Positions 22,358-29,312 of a stretch of 31,179 nt of DNA are shown in pieces. Made by a program: the position numbers and the translations under genes. How positions within the stretch are numbered: the first letter of the stretch is position 1; every line of letters begins with the position of its first letter. A model generated the notes under the pieces. The model was not told where the DNA came from, made no database searches, and worked only from the letters and a program-made list of their open reading frames with translations. The stretch comes from an uncultured Oscillospiraceae bacterium (GTDB lineage Bacteria > Bacillota > Clostridia > Oscillospirales > Acutalibacteraceae), in assembly GCA_905198295.1 (NCBI GenBank), contig CAJKBW010000033.1, positions 1-31,179 of the forward strand. The letters run 5' to 3'.

Positions 22358-23215
22358 TTATCCGCTGATCAGCGGCAGATAATGCACCAGAATAAACATC
22401 ACCGGCGCCACAAAAAGGACGCTGTCGAAGCGATCCATCACTCCGCCGTGTCCCGGCATGATGCTGCCGAAATCCTTGACATGGCACTGCCGCTTAATGA
22501 TGGAGGCGAACAGATCACCCGCCACCGACAGCGGCGCCAGCAGAAGGGCAATCAGCGCGATCTGCCACAGGCTGACCATAGCGGTGATTCCCTGAGAGGT
22601 GAGATACAGCTGATACAGCCAGCCGGCCAGGACACTGGCCAGCACTGAAACCACAAATCCGCCGATCAGGCCCTCCACCGTCTTTTTCGGGCTGATTGTC
22701 GGGCACAGCTTGTGTTTGCCCAGAAAGGTGCCGACAAAATAGGCGCCGATGTCGCACAGCCACGGCATGATGATGGTGAGAAACACATAAAAAAGGCCGT
22801 CGCTCAGCCGACCGGACAGGCTGAAGGTGCGCAGATATGCCAGGCATGACAGCGCTACCGGGACGATGATCGAAACAAAAAACACGAAACCGGTTCGTTC
22901 GACCGGCAGGGTATCGTGGTATTTGATCTGGATGACCACCAGCGTCATCACATACAGGAACATCACCGCGAGCGCCGGCATACTGCTGCCGATCCACTCG
23001 TTGAGCAGCAGCAGAAATGGTGCCGCCACCGAAAAAGTCACCCCCGCCGCCATCAGACCCCGATGGCCGACAAATCGGGTGACGATCAGCATCTCATTCA
23101 TCGCCAGGCCGCAGACCGCCGCCACAGCAATATTCAAAGCGATCGGCGGGAGCAGCAGCAGGACAACCAGCGCCAGCACGCTGCCCACCACACCGGTGAT
23201 AATGCGCGACTTCAT
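22358..23215 (-). CDS. cdsA: phosphatidate cytidylyltransferase
   Basis: A 285-residue integral membrane enzyme making CDP-diacylglycerol from phosphatidate and CTP, the branch point of phospholipid synthesis. About eight hydrophobic segments are seen. The C-terminal signature is complete: ISPKKTVEG, SIIKRQCHVKDFG and MPGHGGVMDRFDS. GGATGA precedes the ATG. The gene follows uppS after an unusually long gap of 290 bases. Confidence 0.94.
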   Translation of the reverse strand: MKSRIITGVVGSVLALVVLLLLPPIALNIAVAAVCGLAMNEMLIVTRFVGHRGLMAAGVTFSVAAPFLLLLNEWIGSSMPALAVMFLYVMTLVVIQIKYHDTLPVERTGFVFFVSIIVPVALSCLAYLRTFSLSGRLSDGLFYVFLTIIMPWLCDIGAYFVGTFLGKHKLCPTISPKKTVEGLIGGFVVSVLASVLAGWLYQLYLTSQGITAMVSLWQIALIALLLAPLSVAGDLFASIIKRQCHVKDFGSIMPGHGGVMDRFDSVLFVAPVMFILVHYLPLISG

Positions 23216-23505
23216 AATAACGATTCATCCTTTCGCACTCCTGTTTGCCGAAAGCCGCCCCAGCGCCTCTGGGCAAACTTGCCTTTCTGCCCCCGCCCGT
23301 AAAGCGGGAACGCAGGCCCCATTCCGGGGAGCGTGGGACTGCCGCATAAAAGCCGCAGCCTTGGAAAAACCGCTTGCGGACCATAAACACCGGCCCGTAT
23401 TTCGTACCTTCTCAGGCGCGAAACCGCGCTTTTTCCGATTTAGATAACCCGGCCTGGCAGTGGACCCGTTTCCGGCCGGCGCCGGAACGGGCAGCGACCG
23501 CTTGT
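23216..23505 (-). other. 290-base gap without a convincing gene between uppS and cdsA
   Basis: No reading frame here has both a ribosome binding site and a recognisable product. Just after the uppS stop a hairpin with arms around 23465-23476 and 23481-23491 (CCCGTTTCCGGC with GCCGGAACGGG, one bulge) is seen, without a T-run. The rest shows no clear promoter. It may be decayed sequence or an RNA-processing region inside the operon. Confidence 0.4.
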
Positions 23506-24252
23506 TTACAGGCCGCCGAACCGGCGCTGACGCCGGGAAAATTCCGCGATTGCCTCATCGAGATGCCGCGGCGTGAAATCCGGCCAAAGCACATCCATGA
23601 AAATATACTCTGCATAGGCCGACTGCCAGAGCAGAAAATTCGAGGTACGGCATTCCCCGCTGGGCCGCAGGATCAAATCCGGATCCGGCTGGCCGGCGGT
23701 ATACAGCCGGTCGGCAAACTGCCTCTCGTCGATCTGCTCCGGTGCAAGGCGGCCCGACTGCACGTCGTCGGCAAGACGCCGCGCCGCCTGCACAAGCTCC
23801 GGGCGGCCGCCATAATTGACCGCGATATTCAGGCACATACCGGTCTTATGGCGGGTGGATTCCTCCGCCCGCTCCATCATTTGCCGGATATCCGGCGCGA
23901 GCGGCGAACGGTCGCCGATAAACCGGGTGCGGATATTCTCCCGGCCGAAATCCTCCAGCGATTCCTTCAGATACTGCCGCAGCAGGTTCATGATCGCGTC
24001 GATTTCCTCCTGCGGCCGCTTCCAGTTCTCGGTGGAAAACGCATACACCGTCAGATACCGGACGCCGCGCTTTTCACAGTGCTTGGTAATCTTCCGGAAC
24101 ACCTGGGCGCCGGCGGCATGGCCTGCCGTGCGCGGCAGGCCGCGCTTTTTCGCCCAGCGGCCGTTGCCGTCCATGATGATCCCGATATGCACCGGGATGC
24201 GCTCCGGCACGTCATCCGTCCCCATAGCCTTCCGGCGTCCAAACATTCGCAT
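23506..24252 (-). CDS. uppS: isoprenyl transferase (undecaprenyl diphosphate synthase)
   Basis: A 248-residue cis-prenyltransferase that builds the C55 lipid carrier for peptidoglycan from IPP and FPP. Motifs: HIGIIMDGNGRWA with catalytic Asp28, GHAAGAQ, YLTVYAFSTENWKRP, NIAVNYGGRPEL, DPDLILRPSGE and RTSNFLLWQSAYAE followed by LWPDF. The usual RLSNF or RISNF is RTSNF here, a mild variation. It lies between frr and cdsA as in Bacillus. The ATG at 24252 is followed by further Met codons; GGAGCGG stands upstream. Confidence 0.94.
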   Translation of the reverse strand: MRMFGRRKAMGTDDVPERIPVHIGIIMDGNGRWAKKRGLPRTAGHAAGAQVFRKITKHCEKRGVRYLTVYAFSTENWKRPQEEIDAIMNLLRQYLKESLEDFGRENIRTRFIGDRSPLAPDIRQMMERAEESTRHKTGMCLNIAVNYGGRPELVQAARRLADDVQSGRLAPEQIDERQFADRLYTAGQPDPDLILRPSGECRTSNFLLWQSAYAEYIFMDVLWPDFTPRHLDEAIAEFSRRQRRFGGL

Positions 24253-24283
24253 GCAACCGCTCCTATCGTCAAGTGCAGAAAAG

Positions 24284-24304
24284 GGGCGGACGCTACGTCC
24301 GCCC
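24284..24304 (-). repeat. hairpin upstream of uppS
   Basis: GGGCGGACG-N3-CGTCCGCCC is a perfect 9-bp stem in the 169-base gap between frr and uppS. On the minus strand it is followed by CTTTT, so it could be a weak or partial terminator that lowers expression of the downstream genes (inference). Confidence 0.45.
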
Positions 24305-24421
24305 GCCGGAACCCTTTTATTTTTCTGCTTTCATCCGCCTGCGGCACAGCGTCTCCGGCCGGGCAGCCCGGCGCAGAAGCACTCCGCCGCACACGCGGTT
24401 CATCTATCTTCTGCTTTCCCG

Positions 24422-24976
24422 TTAAATCTCCATGATTTCCTTGTCTTTTTTCGCGCTCAGCTCATCGACTTCCTTACAGTATTTGTCGGTCAGCTCCTGC
24501 AGCTTTTTCTCGAGTCCTTTCTGGTCGTCCTCGGTGATCTCCGCCTTTTTCTTGAGTTCCTTGAGCTTATCCATGGCGTCGCGGCGGATCGAGCGCACCG
24601 CGATCTTCGCCTCTTCCGCGTATTTGTACACGCCCTTGACCAGCTCGCGGCGGCGTTCCTCGGTCAGCGGCGGAAATACCAGCCGCACGGTGGAACCATC
24701 GTTCTGCGGATTGATGCCGATATCCGACGTCTGGATCGCCTTTTCAATACCCTTGAGGGCGGATTTGTCCCACGGCTGAATCAGCAGTGTACGCGCTTCC
24801 GGGACCGACACCGCCGCCAGCTGGGTGACCGGCGTAGGTGCGCCGTAATACTCCACCAGCACCTTGTCGAGCACCGCCGGGTTGGCACGGCCGGCACGGA
24901 TCGAGCTGTATTCATTCGCCAGGGCATTGACCGACTTGGTCATTTTTTCCTCTGCTTGTGTCAAAACGGGATTCAT
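24422..24976 (-). CDS. frr: ribosome recycling factor
   Basis: A 184-residue RRF that, with EF-G, splits ribosomes after termination. The long three-helix bundle is visible with SIRAGRANPAVLDKVLVEYYG, TPVTQLAAVSVPEARTL, PQNDGSTVRLVFPPLTEERR and KYAEEAKIAVRSIRRDA. The length is normal. GAGG precedes the ATG. It follows pyrH as in nearly all bacteria, after 90 bases. Confidence 0.97.
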   Translation of the reverse strand: MNPVLTQAEEKMTKSVNALANEYSSIRAGRANPAVLDKVLVEYYGAPTPVTQLAAVSVPEARTLLIQPWDKSALKGIEKAIQTSDIGINPQNDGSTVRLVFPPLTEERRRELVKGVYKYAEEAKIAVRSIRRDAMDKLKELKKKAEITEDDQKGLEKKLQELTDKYCKEVDELSAKKDKEIMEI

Positions 24977-25066
24977 GGAATTTTCCTCACTTTCCGTTAT
25001 TCATTATGTATCGCCGGCTTCCGCCGGTTTTTTCCGCACCGATGCCGGCACGGAGAAAAGACCTCA

Positions 25067-25774
25067 TCAGCCGTGCACCACGGTGCCGATCGGTTCGCCG
25101 CAGACCGCACGCACAATGTTCTGGGGATCGTTGAGGTTGAACACCAGAATCGGGATATTGTTGTCCATACACAGCGTCGCCGCGGTGGAATCCATCACTT
25201 TCAGATCGCGGTTGAGCACGTCGAGATAGCTAAGCTCGTCATATTTCACCGCATCCGGGTATTTCTTCGGATCCTTGTCGTACACCCCGTCGACCATGCT
25301 GGCCTTGAAGATGATATCGGCCTCCATCTCCGCTGCACGCAGTGCCGCAGCGGTATCGGTGGAGAAAAACGGATTGCCGGTGCCGCAGCCGAAAATCACC
25401 ACCCGACCCTTTTCCAGATGCCGGATCGCCCGGTTGCGGATATACGGCTCGGCAATCTGGTTCATGGCAATCGCGGTCTGCACGCGCACATCGCAGTCGA
25501 GCTGCTCGAGCGCATCCGCGAGCGCGAGCGCATTGATGGTGGTGGCCAGCATTCCCATATGATCAGCACGGGTGCGGTCCATATTGCCGCCTGAACGGCC
25601 GCGCCAGAAATTCCCGCCGCCAACCACGACGCCGATCTGTACGCCAGCATCAGCGCATTCCTTCACTGCGGCGCACACCTTGAGCACCGTATCGAAATCC
25701 AGACCGGTCTTCGCTTCGCCGGCCATCGCCTCTCCGCTGAGCTTGAGCAATATCCTTTTATAGGTGGGCTTCAT
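25067..25774 (-). CDS. pyrH: UMP kinase
   Basis: A 235-residue bacterial-type UMP kinase (amino acid kinase family) converting UMP to UDP. Motifs: YKRILLKLSGEA at the start, VVVGGGNFWRGR, DHMGMLATTINALAL, FGCGTGNPFFSTDTAAALRA and MVDGVYDKDPKK. The ATG at 25774 follows AAAGGA; longer in-frame readings lack homology. It is the first gene of the long cluster here; the usual upstream partners rpsB and tsf are absent, replaced by a divergent PH-domain gene pair. Confidence 0.96.
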   Translation of the reverse strand: MKPTYKRILLKLSGEAMAGEAKTGLDFDTVLKVCAAVKECADAGVQIGVVVGGGNFWRGRSGGNMDRTRADHMGMLATTINALALADALEQLDCDVRVQTAIAMNQIAEPYIRNRAIRHLEKGRVVIFGCGTGNPFFSTDTAAALRAAEMEADIIFKASMVDGVYDKDPKKYPDAVKYDELSYLDVLNRDLKVMDSTAATLCMDNNIPILVFNLNDPQNIVRAVCGEPIGTVVHG

Positions 25775-25861
25775 ATCTGCCAGTCCTTTCCCGGAAAACC
25801 CGCCAGCCTGCATCCCGGCGGATGCCTCACCGAAACGGTTTTCCACATATATCCGGGTTAT

Positions 25862-25890
25862 ATTTTACTATATCCTTACCGTTCCCGCAA
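25862..25890 (-). promoter_or_regulatory. promoter of the pyrH-polC cluster
   Basis: Read on the minus strand, TTGCGG (25890-25885), 17 bases, then TAAAAT (25867-25862). Start near 25855, leader about 80 bases. On the plus strand, toward the PH-domain genes, only a lone TATACA near 25944 is seen with no matching -35 box. Confidence 0.6.
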
Positions 25891-26051
25891 CCCTTAAACC
25901 AAAGAAAGTCGCGAATTTATCCGCAGGTGCACTGCTGGCGGACTATACATAGCCGCGGGACAAACCGCATAAACTAGTGGCACGCACATAGTATTGACCG
26001 CCCGTCGAGCATTCAGGCAGAAAATTCCAATAAAGAAGGGATGGCAGCGAT

Positions 26052-26483
26052 TTGGAATGGCAGTTAGGCGACGGTGCCCGCAGGGTGCTGCGTCTTTGGA
26101 TATCCCTTGCGGGCATCATCGGCTGCCTGCTGACCGGCGGGATTGCGGGGCTGTTTACCCCCTGGCTGCTGATCCCCGCCGGCATCTGGGCCGGGGCAGC
26201 GGTATTCCTGGCGCTGTGGTATCCCGGACGCTATGTAAGTGCCTTCCGCGGCTGCATGGACCAGCATGCCGTACGGGCGCATACCGGTGTTTTCTGGCGG
26301 CGTGAGTGGTACATCCCGCTGTCTGCGCTGCGCACCTTCGAAAGCTGGGAAACGCCGCTGCAGCGCCGTCTGGGCTGCCGGACCCTGATCCTGCACTTTG
26401 CCGGCGGCGCCATCGTCCTGCCGCTGCTGTCCGCGCAGGACAGCGAACGGCTTGTGGAAAAGCTGAAGGCCGCCGAGGGCTGA
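26052..26483 (+). CDS. PH-domain membrane protein, YdbS-like
   Basis: A 143-residue membrane protein with two adjacent membrane helices (about 14-35 and 37-57) followed by a bacterial PH domain (bPH2, formerly DUF304): VRAHTGVFWRREWYIPLSALRTFE ... LQRRLGCRTLILHFAGG, split over the beta-strands with the typical I-P-L-x-x-L core. It starts with TTG at 26052, with AAGGGA about 9 bases upstream. It is followed after 35 bases by a larger protein with the same domain, the ydbS-ydbT arrangement. In Bacillus these are linked to resistance to certain bacteriocins; a role here is unproven. Confidence 0.8.
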   Translation: MEWQLGDGARRVLRLWISLAGIIGCLLTGGIAGLFTPWLLIPAGIWAGAAVFLALWYPGRYVSAFRGCMDQHAVRAHTGVFWRREWYIPLSALRTFESWETPLQRRLGCRTLILHFAGGAIVLPLLSAQDSERLVEKLKAAEG

Positions 26484-26518
26484 ACAGCCTGCATGATAAA
26501 AGAAAGAAGGGAATCCGT

Positions 26519-27901
26519 TTGGACACGCGGCCGCATCCGCTGTATATACTCTACGACGCCCGGCGCTGGATCCCGTTTCTGCTCATCCCGCTGCTGCGCG
26601 CCTTTTTCACCCCGCGCGACGCGGTGTCCATCCTGCTCGCCTCACTGCGGGACGTATCCTTTGCGCTGCTATTGGTTGGGGTGTCTGTCTGGCGCTGGCG
26701 CAGCACCCGCTATCATCTCAGCGGCAGCCTGACTGTGCGACAGGGTCCGCTGTTCGTCCGTTCCCACACCGTAGCACAGGACGGCGCAGTGAGCCTGGAA
26801 ATCACCCGTTCCCCGCTCATGCGTCTGACCAATGCCCGTCGGGTGCGGGTGAGCACCGCCGGCGTGCGCCGCCGGGCGGATGTGACCCTGTTTCTGGCCC
26901 GGCAGCAGCTCGATGCCCTGCTGCCCATGCACAGCATCTCCGATTTCGACGGCCGGGTAAGGCTGTGGCCGCTTCTGGTGATGGCGGCCTCCAGCTCCAA
27001 CGCCGCACTCGGCCTGCTGACTCTGGCGCCGGCGGTGCGGCAGGCCGGTGAAATCCTCGGCCGGGAATTCGCCGACAGCGTTTATAATTTCGTCGGCCGC
27101 TTTCTCGCGCTCGGCCTGCCGCCGCTGCTCGAAGGCGCGGCCAACCTGCTGATCCTCAGCTGGGGATTCTCGGTGCTGCGCAGCCTGCTGCGCTACGGCG
27201 GATTCCATGCCCGTCGGGAGGGCGGCCGCCTGCACATGACCTTCGGGGTGATTTTCCGCACCGATACCCTCATCGATTCCCGGCGCGTCACCGCGCTCGA
27301 GCTGCGGCAGACCCTTTTCATGAAGCTGTTCGGTCTGCATACGGCAGCCATTACCGCAGCCGGCTACGGACGCGAAAAGGGAGTTCGTCCGGTAATTGTA
27401 CCGGCGGCAGGACGAAAAGAGCTGTGCGGGCTGCTCGATCGGCTGCTGCCGGATTTTCCGCTGCACAGCAGCTGCCTGCGGCCGCGGCGCACCGCACTGA
27501 TGAGCTATGCGGCGCCCCCGCTTCTTGTCTGCGCCGCCTCACTCGTCCCCCTGTGGCTGGGCGGCGTCGGCCGCTCCATTGCCGCCATCGGCTTCGCCGT
27601 GGGTCTGTGGTGGCTGATCATCCGGCTGATCGGCTTCGCACAGGCCGGCTTCGGCGTCGGCCGAGAGGCGGTGGTCATCCGTTATCCGCGCGGGCTCGCG
27701 CTGTATGAGGTACATGTCCCGCTGGAGGTCACCGACTGCCTGATCGTCACCCAAAATCCCTTTCAGCGGCGCACCGGCACCTGCACGCTGGAGGTGCGCT
27801 GTTTCGGAGAAAAGCGCCGGCGTCATCGCGTACGCGCGCTGCCCTACCTGCCGCTGCTCGCCCTGATCCGTCGCTTCCGGTCGCATCGGGGCGCCCTGTA
27901 A
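26519..27901 (+). CDS. multi-PH-domain membrane protein, YdbT-like
   Basis: A 460-residue membrane protein with several bPH2 domains between pairs of membrane helices. The first is near residues 60-115 (RYHLSGSLTVRQGPLFVR), the second near 230-290 (EGGRLHMTFGVIFRTDTLIDSRRVTALEL), a third near 375-440 (GREAVVIRYPRG ... LEVTDCLIVTQNPFQRRTG); each recalls the strand-turn-strand pattern of DUF304. It starts with TTG at 26519, with AAGGGA about 9 bases upstream; readings starting farther upstream overlap the previous gene and lack a site. It probably works in the membrane together with the YdbS-like protein. A strong terminator follows. Confidence 0.8.
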   Translation: MDTRPHPLYILYDARRWIPFLLIPLLRAFFTPRDAVSILLASLRDVSFALLLVGVSVWRWRSTRYHLSGSLTVRQGPLFVRSHTVAQDGAVSLEITRSPLMRLTNARRVRVSTAGVRRRADVTLFLARQQLDALLPMHSISDFDGRVRLWPLLVMAASSSNAALGLLTLAPAVRQAGEILGREFADSVYNFVGRFLALGLPPLLEGAANLLILSWGFSVLRSLLRYGGFHARREGGRLHMTFGVIFRTDTLIDSRRVTALELRQTLFMKLFGLHTAAITAAGYGREKGVRPVIVPAAGRKELCGLLDRLLPDFPLHSSCLRPRRTALMSYAAPPLLVCAASLVPLWLGGVGRSIAAIGFAVGLWWLIIRLIGFAQAGFGVGREAVVIRYPRGLALYEVHVPLEVTDCLIVTQNPFQRRTGTCTLEVRCFGEKRRRHRVRALPYLPLLALIRRFRSHRGAL

Positions 27902-27915
27902 TCCGGCAGACATAC

Positions 27916-27963
27916 AAAAACCGGCGCCTGCGGGACCAAAATCCTCCCGAGGCGCCGGTTTTT
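27916..27963. terminator. bidirectional intrinsic terminator
   Basis: Outer arms 27916-27929 and 27950-27963 pair perfectly (14 bp), with an inner CGGGA/TCCCG stem. A- and T-runs at both ends let it serve the YdbT-like gene (plus) and the DUF6514-like gene (minus). Confidence 0.9.
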
Positions 27964-28000
27964 CTGTTTTGGTTTCTGTTCAAACGATTCTCCTGCCGTT

Positions 28001-28279
28001 TTACGCCACGCTTATGCTGTCAATCACCACATCCGCAATATGTCTGGGCGAAACTGTACAATCCGCCAGCTTATTGAGCAGCGCAACCACTTCTTCACGC
28101 TTCGACGAAATATCCTCCACGGCTCCCGTAACCCCAGATTCCCCGAGCTCCACCAGAATGCCGTAAACGGTTTGGTCCCCAATGTCCGGAATAGCGCGGA
28201 CCGATTCGAGAAGATAATACCGCATCAGCACATCCTCCGTATGTTCTGCCTTGACCTGCCGTAAAAGTTCCTTCTTCAT
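28001..28279 (-). CDS. small DUF6514-like protein
   Basis: A protein of 92 residues. The features RYYLLES, TVYGILVELGE, VEDIS-x-x-x-EEVVALLNKL and CTVSPRHIADVVIDSI resemble the DUF6514 family of Clostridia, whose function is unknown. Two starts are possible. ATG at 28279 gives the family-like N-terminus but has AGGAG only one base away and a weaker AAAGGGTG at 11 bases. ATG at 28225 has an ideal GGAGG at 8 bases and would give 74 residues. I list the longer form. It converges on the YdbT-like gene and is divergent from the sigma factor gene. Confidence 0.65.
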   Translation of the reverse strand: MKKELLRQVKAEHTEDVLMRYYLLESVRAIPDIGDQTVYGILVELGESGVTGAVEDISSKREEVVALLNKLADCTVSPRHIADVVIDSISVA

Positions 28280-28592
28280 GCTCCTGTCTGCACCCTTTCT
28301 GCTTGTCCGGTTTTGCCGCATATCTCCCCGTAAAAACGGCACCGCCGCTAAGTATGCCACAGTCTCTTTACGAAAATGGTCTGATCCTGGATGGGAAATA
28401 TTTACCATTTAATTCTAAATATGGAATTATTTGTCGTTTTCGTGCAGCTTTTCCGTGAATACCGGTCATTTTGCGGCAGAAATTCCACAAGATACAGTGG
28501 AAGATCCTATCCTATTCTGCCGTATATTGTTGTTGTGGCTGCCCGAATGCTGTCCGTTTTCCCGGAAAAGCAGGATAATTTCCCGCATCCGC

Positions 28593-28621
28593 TTGCCGTC
28601 AGGGATACGGTGTGATACCAT
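28593..28621 (+). promoter_or_regulatory. candidate promoter of the sigma/anti-sigma operon
   Basis: TTGCCG and TACCAT with a 17-base spacer, a moderate match to a housekeeping promoter. The start would be near 28628, at the AT-rich palindrome 28628-28643. Confidence 0.35.
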
Positions 28622-28627
28622 GTCGAT

Positions 28628-28643
28628 GAAAAAATATTTTTTC
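28628..28643. promoter_or_regulatory. perfect 16-bp AT-rich palindrome
   Basis: GAAAAAATATTTTTTC is its own reverse complement, placed directly at the predicted transcription start of the sigma factor operon. A protein binding site is likely but unproven. Confidence 0.45.
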
Positions 28644-28716
28644 CATGCAATAAACCGCCTTCCCCTAGCATTATTCAGGTGATGGGGTGAGACGGAAAAT
28701 GACGGGAGAAAACACC

Positions 28717-29289
28717 ATGCTGTCGATCGATCGGATAAGCATCAAACAGGAAAACAGCCCGGCAGCCTCTTGGTATGAGCAGGAAATCGCCGCTATGGCG
28801 CAGGGCGATATGCAGGCACTCTGCCGCCTGTATGAGCGCACGCGCACGGCAGTTTACGGTTTTGCGCTGTCCATATTGAAAAACCCAGCAGATGCGGAGG
28901 ATGTGCTGCAGGACACGTACATCCGGCTGTTTCATGCCGCCGGCCGGTATGTTCCGCAGGGCAAGCCGATGGCATTTATCTTCACGATCACCCGCAATCT
29001 GGCCCGCATGCGGCTGCGGCAGACGCATCACACCGTCGAGATCACCGATGAAGAGTGGGAGCGCTTCGGCCAGGACCGTCCCGCTTTTACATCGGAGGAC
29101 CGGCTGATTCTGCGTACAGCAATGGAGGCACTCAGCGATGAGGAACGGCAGATTGTCGCCCTGCACGCGCTGTCCGGCTTCCGTCATCGGGAAATTGCCG
29201 AAGTGCTGGAGCTGCCGCTGGCCACCGTCCTGTCCAAATATCACCGTGCACTTAAAAAGCTGCGCAGCCGTCTCGCCCCCTCCGAATAA
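28717..29289 (+). CDS. ECF-like sigma-70 family RNA polymerase sigma factor
   Basis: A 190-residue two-domain sigma factor. Region 2: LYERTRTAVYGFALSIL, NPADAEDVLQDTYIRLF, then FIFTITRNLARMRLR for -10 binding. Region 4: EALSDEERQIVALHALSGF, then the helix-turn-helix HREIAEVLELPLATVLSKYHRALKKL. There is no region 3, as in ECF factors. It has an ordinary region 4, so it is not SigI, although its partner resembles the SigI partner RsgI. ATG at 28717 follows GGGAG at 8 bases; an in-frame GTG at 28687 and ATG at 28699 are less well placed. The anti-sigma gene begins 23 bases after its stop, so they form one operon. Confidence 0.88.
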   Translation: MLSIDRISIKQENSPAASWYEQEIAAMAQGDMQALCRLYERTRTAVYGFALSILKNPADAEDVLQDTYIRLFHAAGRYVPQGKPMAFIFTITRNLARMRLRQTHHTVEITDEEWERFGQDRPAFTSEDRLILRTAMEALSDEERQIVALHALSGFRHREIAEVLELPLATVLSKYHRALKKLRSRLAPSE

Positions 29290-29312
29290 CCGTGAAAGGA
29301 CCGATTTGCTGT

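Larger units (their letters stand above)
28280..28716. other. AT-rich control region between the DUF6514-like gene and the sigma factor
   Basis: 437 bases without a supported gene. AATTC-N8-GAATT lies near 28411-28428. A promoter candidate for the sigma gene is TTGCCG (28593-28598), 17 bases, TACCAT (28616-28621). A perfect 16-bp palindrome GAAAAAATATTTTTTC lies at 28628-28643, just after it. No ECF-type autoregulatory promoter could be assigned with confidence. Confidence 0.5.

Noticed and set aside
23216..23505. small gene between uppS and cdsA
   Set aside because: The only open frame there overlaps cdsA in another frame and has no ribosome binding site.
23816..25594. 592-codon open frame on the plus strand
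   Set aside because: It lies antisense to uppS, frr and pyrH, which have full family signatures; no ribosome binding site or domain.
29292..29312. GTG start for the anti-sigma factor
   Set aside because: No ribosome binding site stands before it; the ATG at 29313 has AAAGGA upstream.
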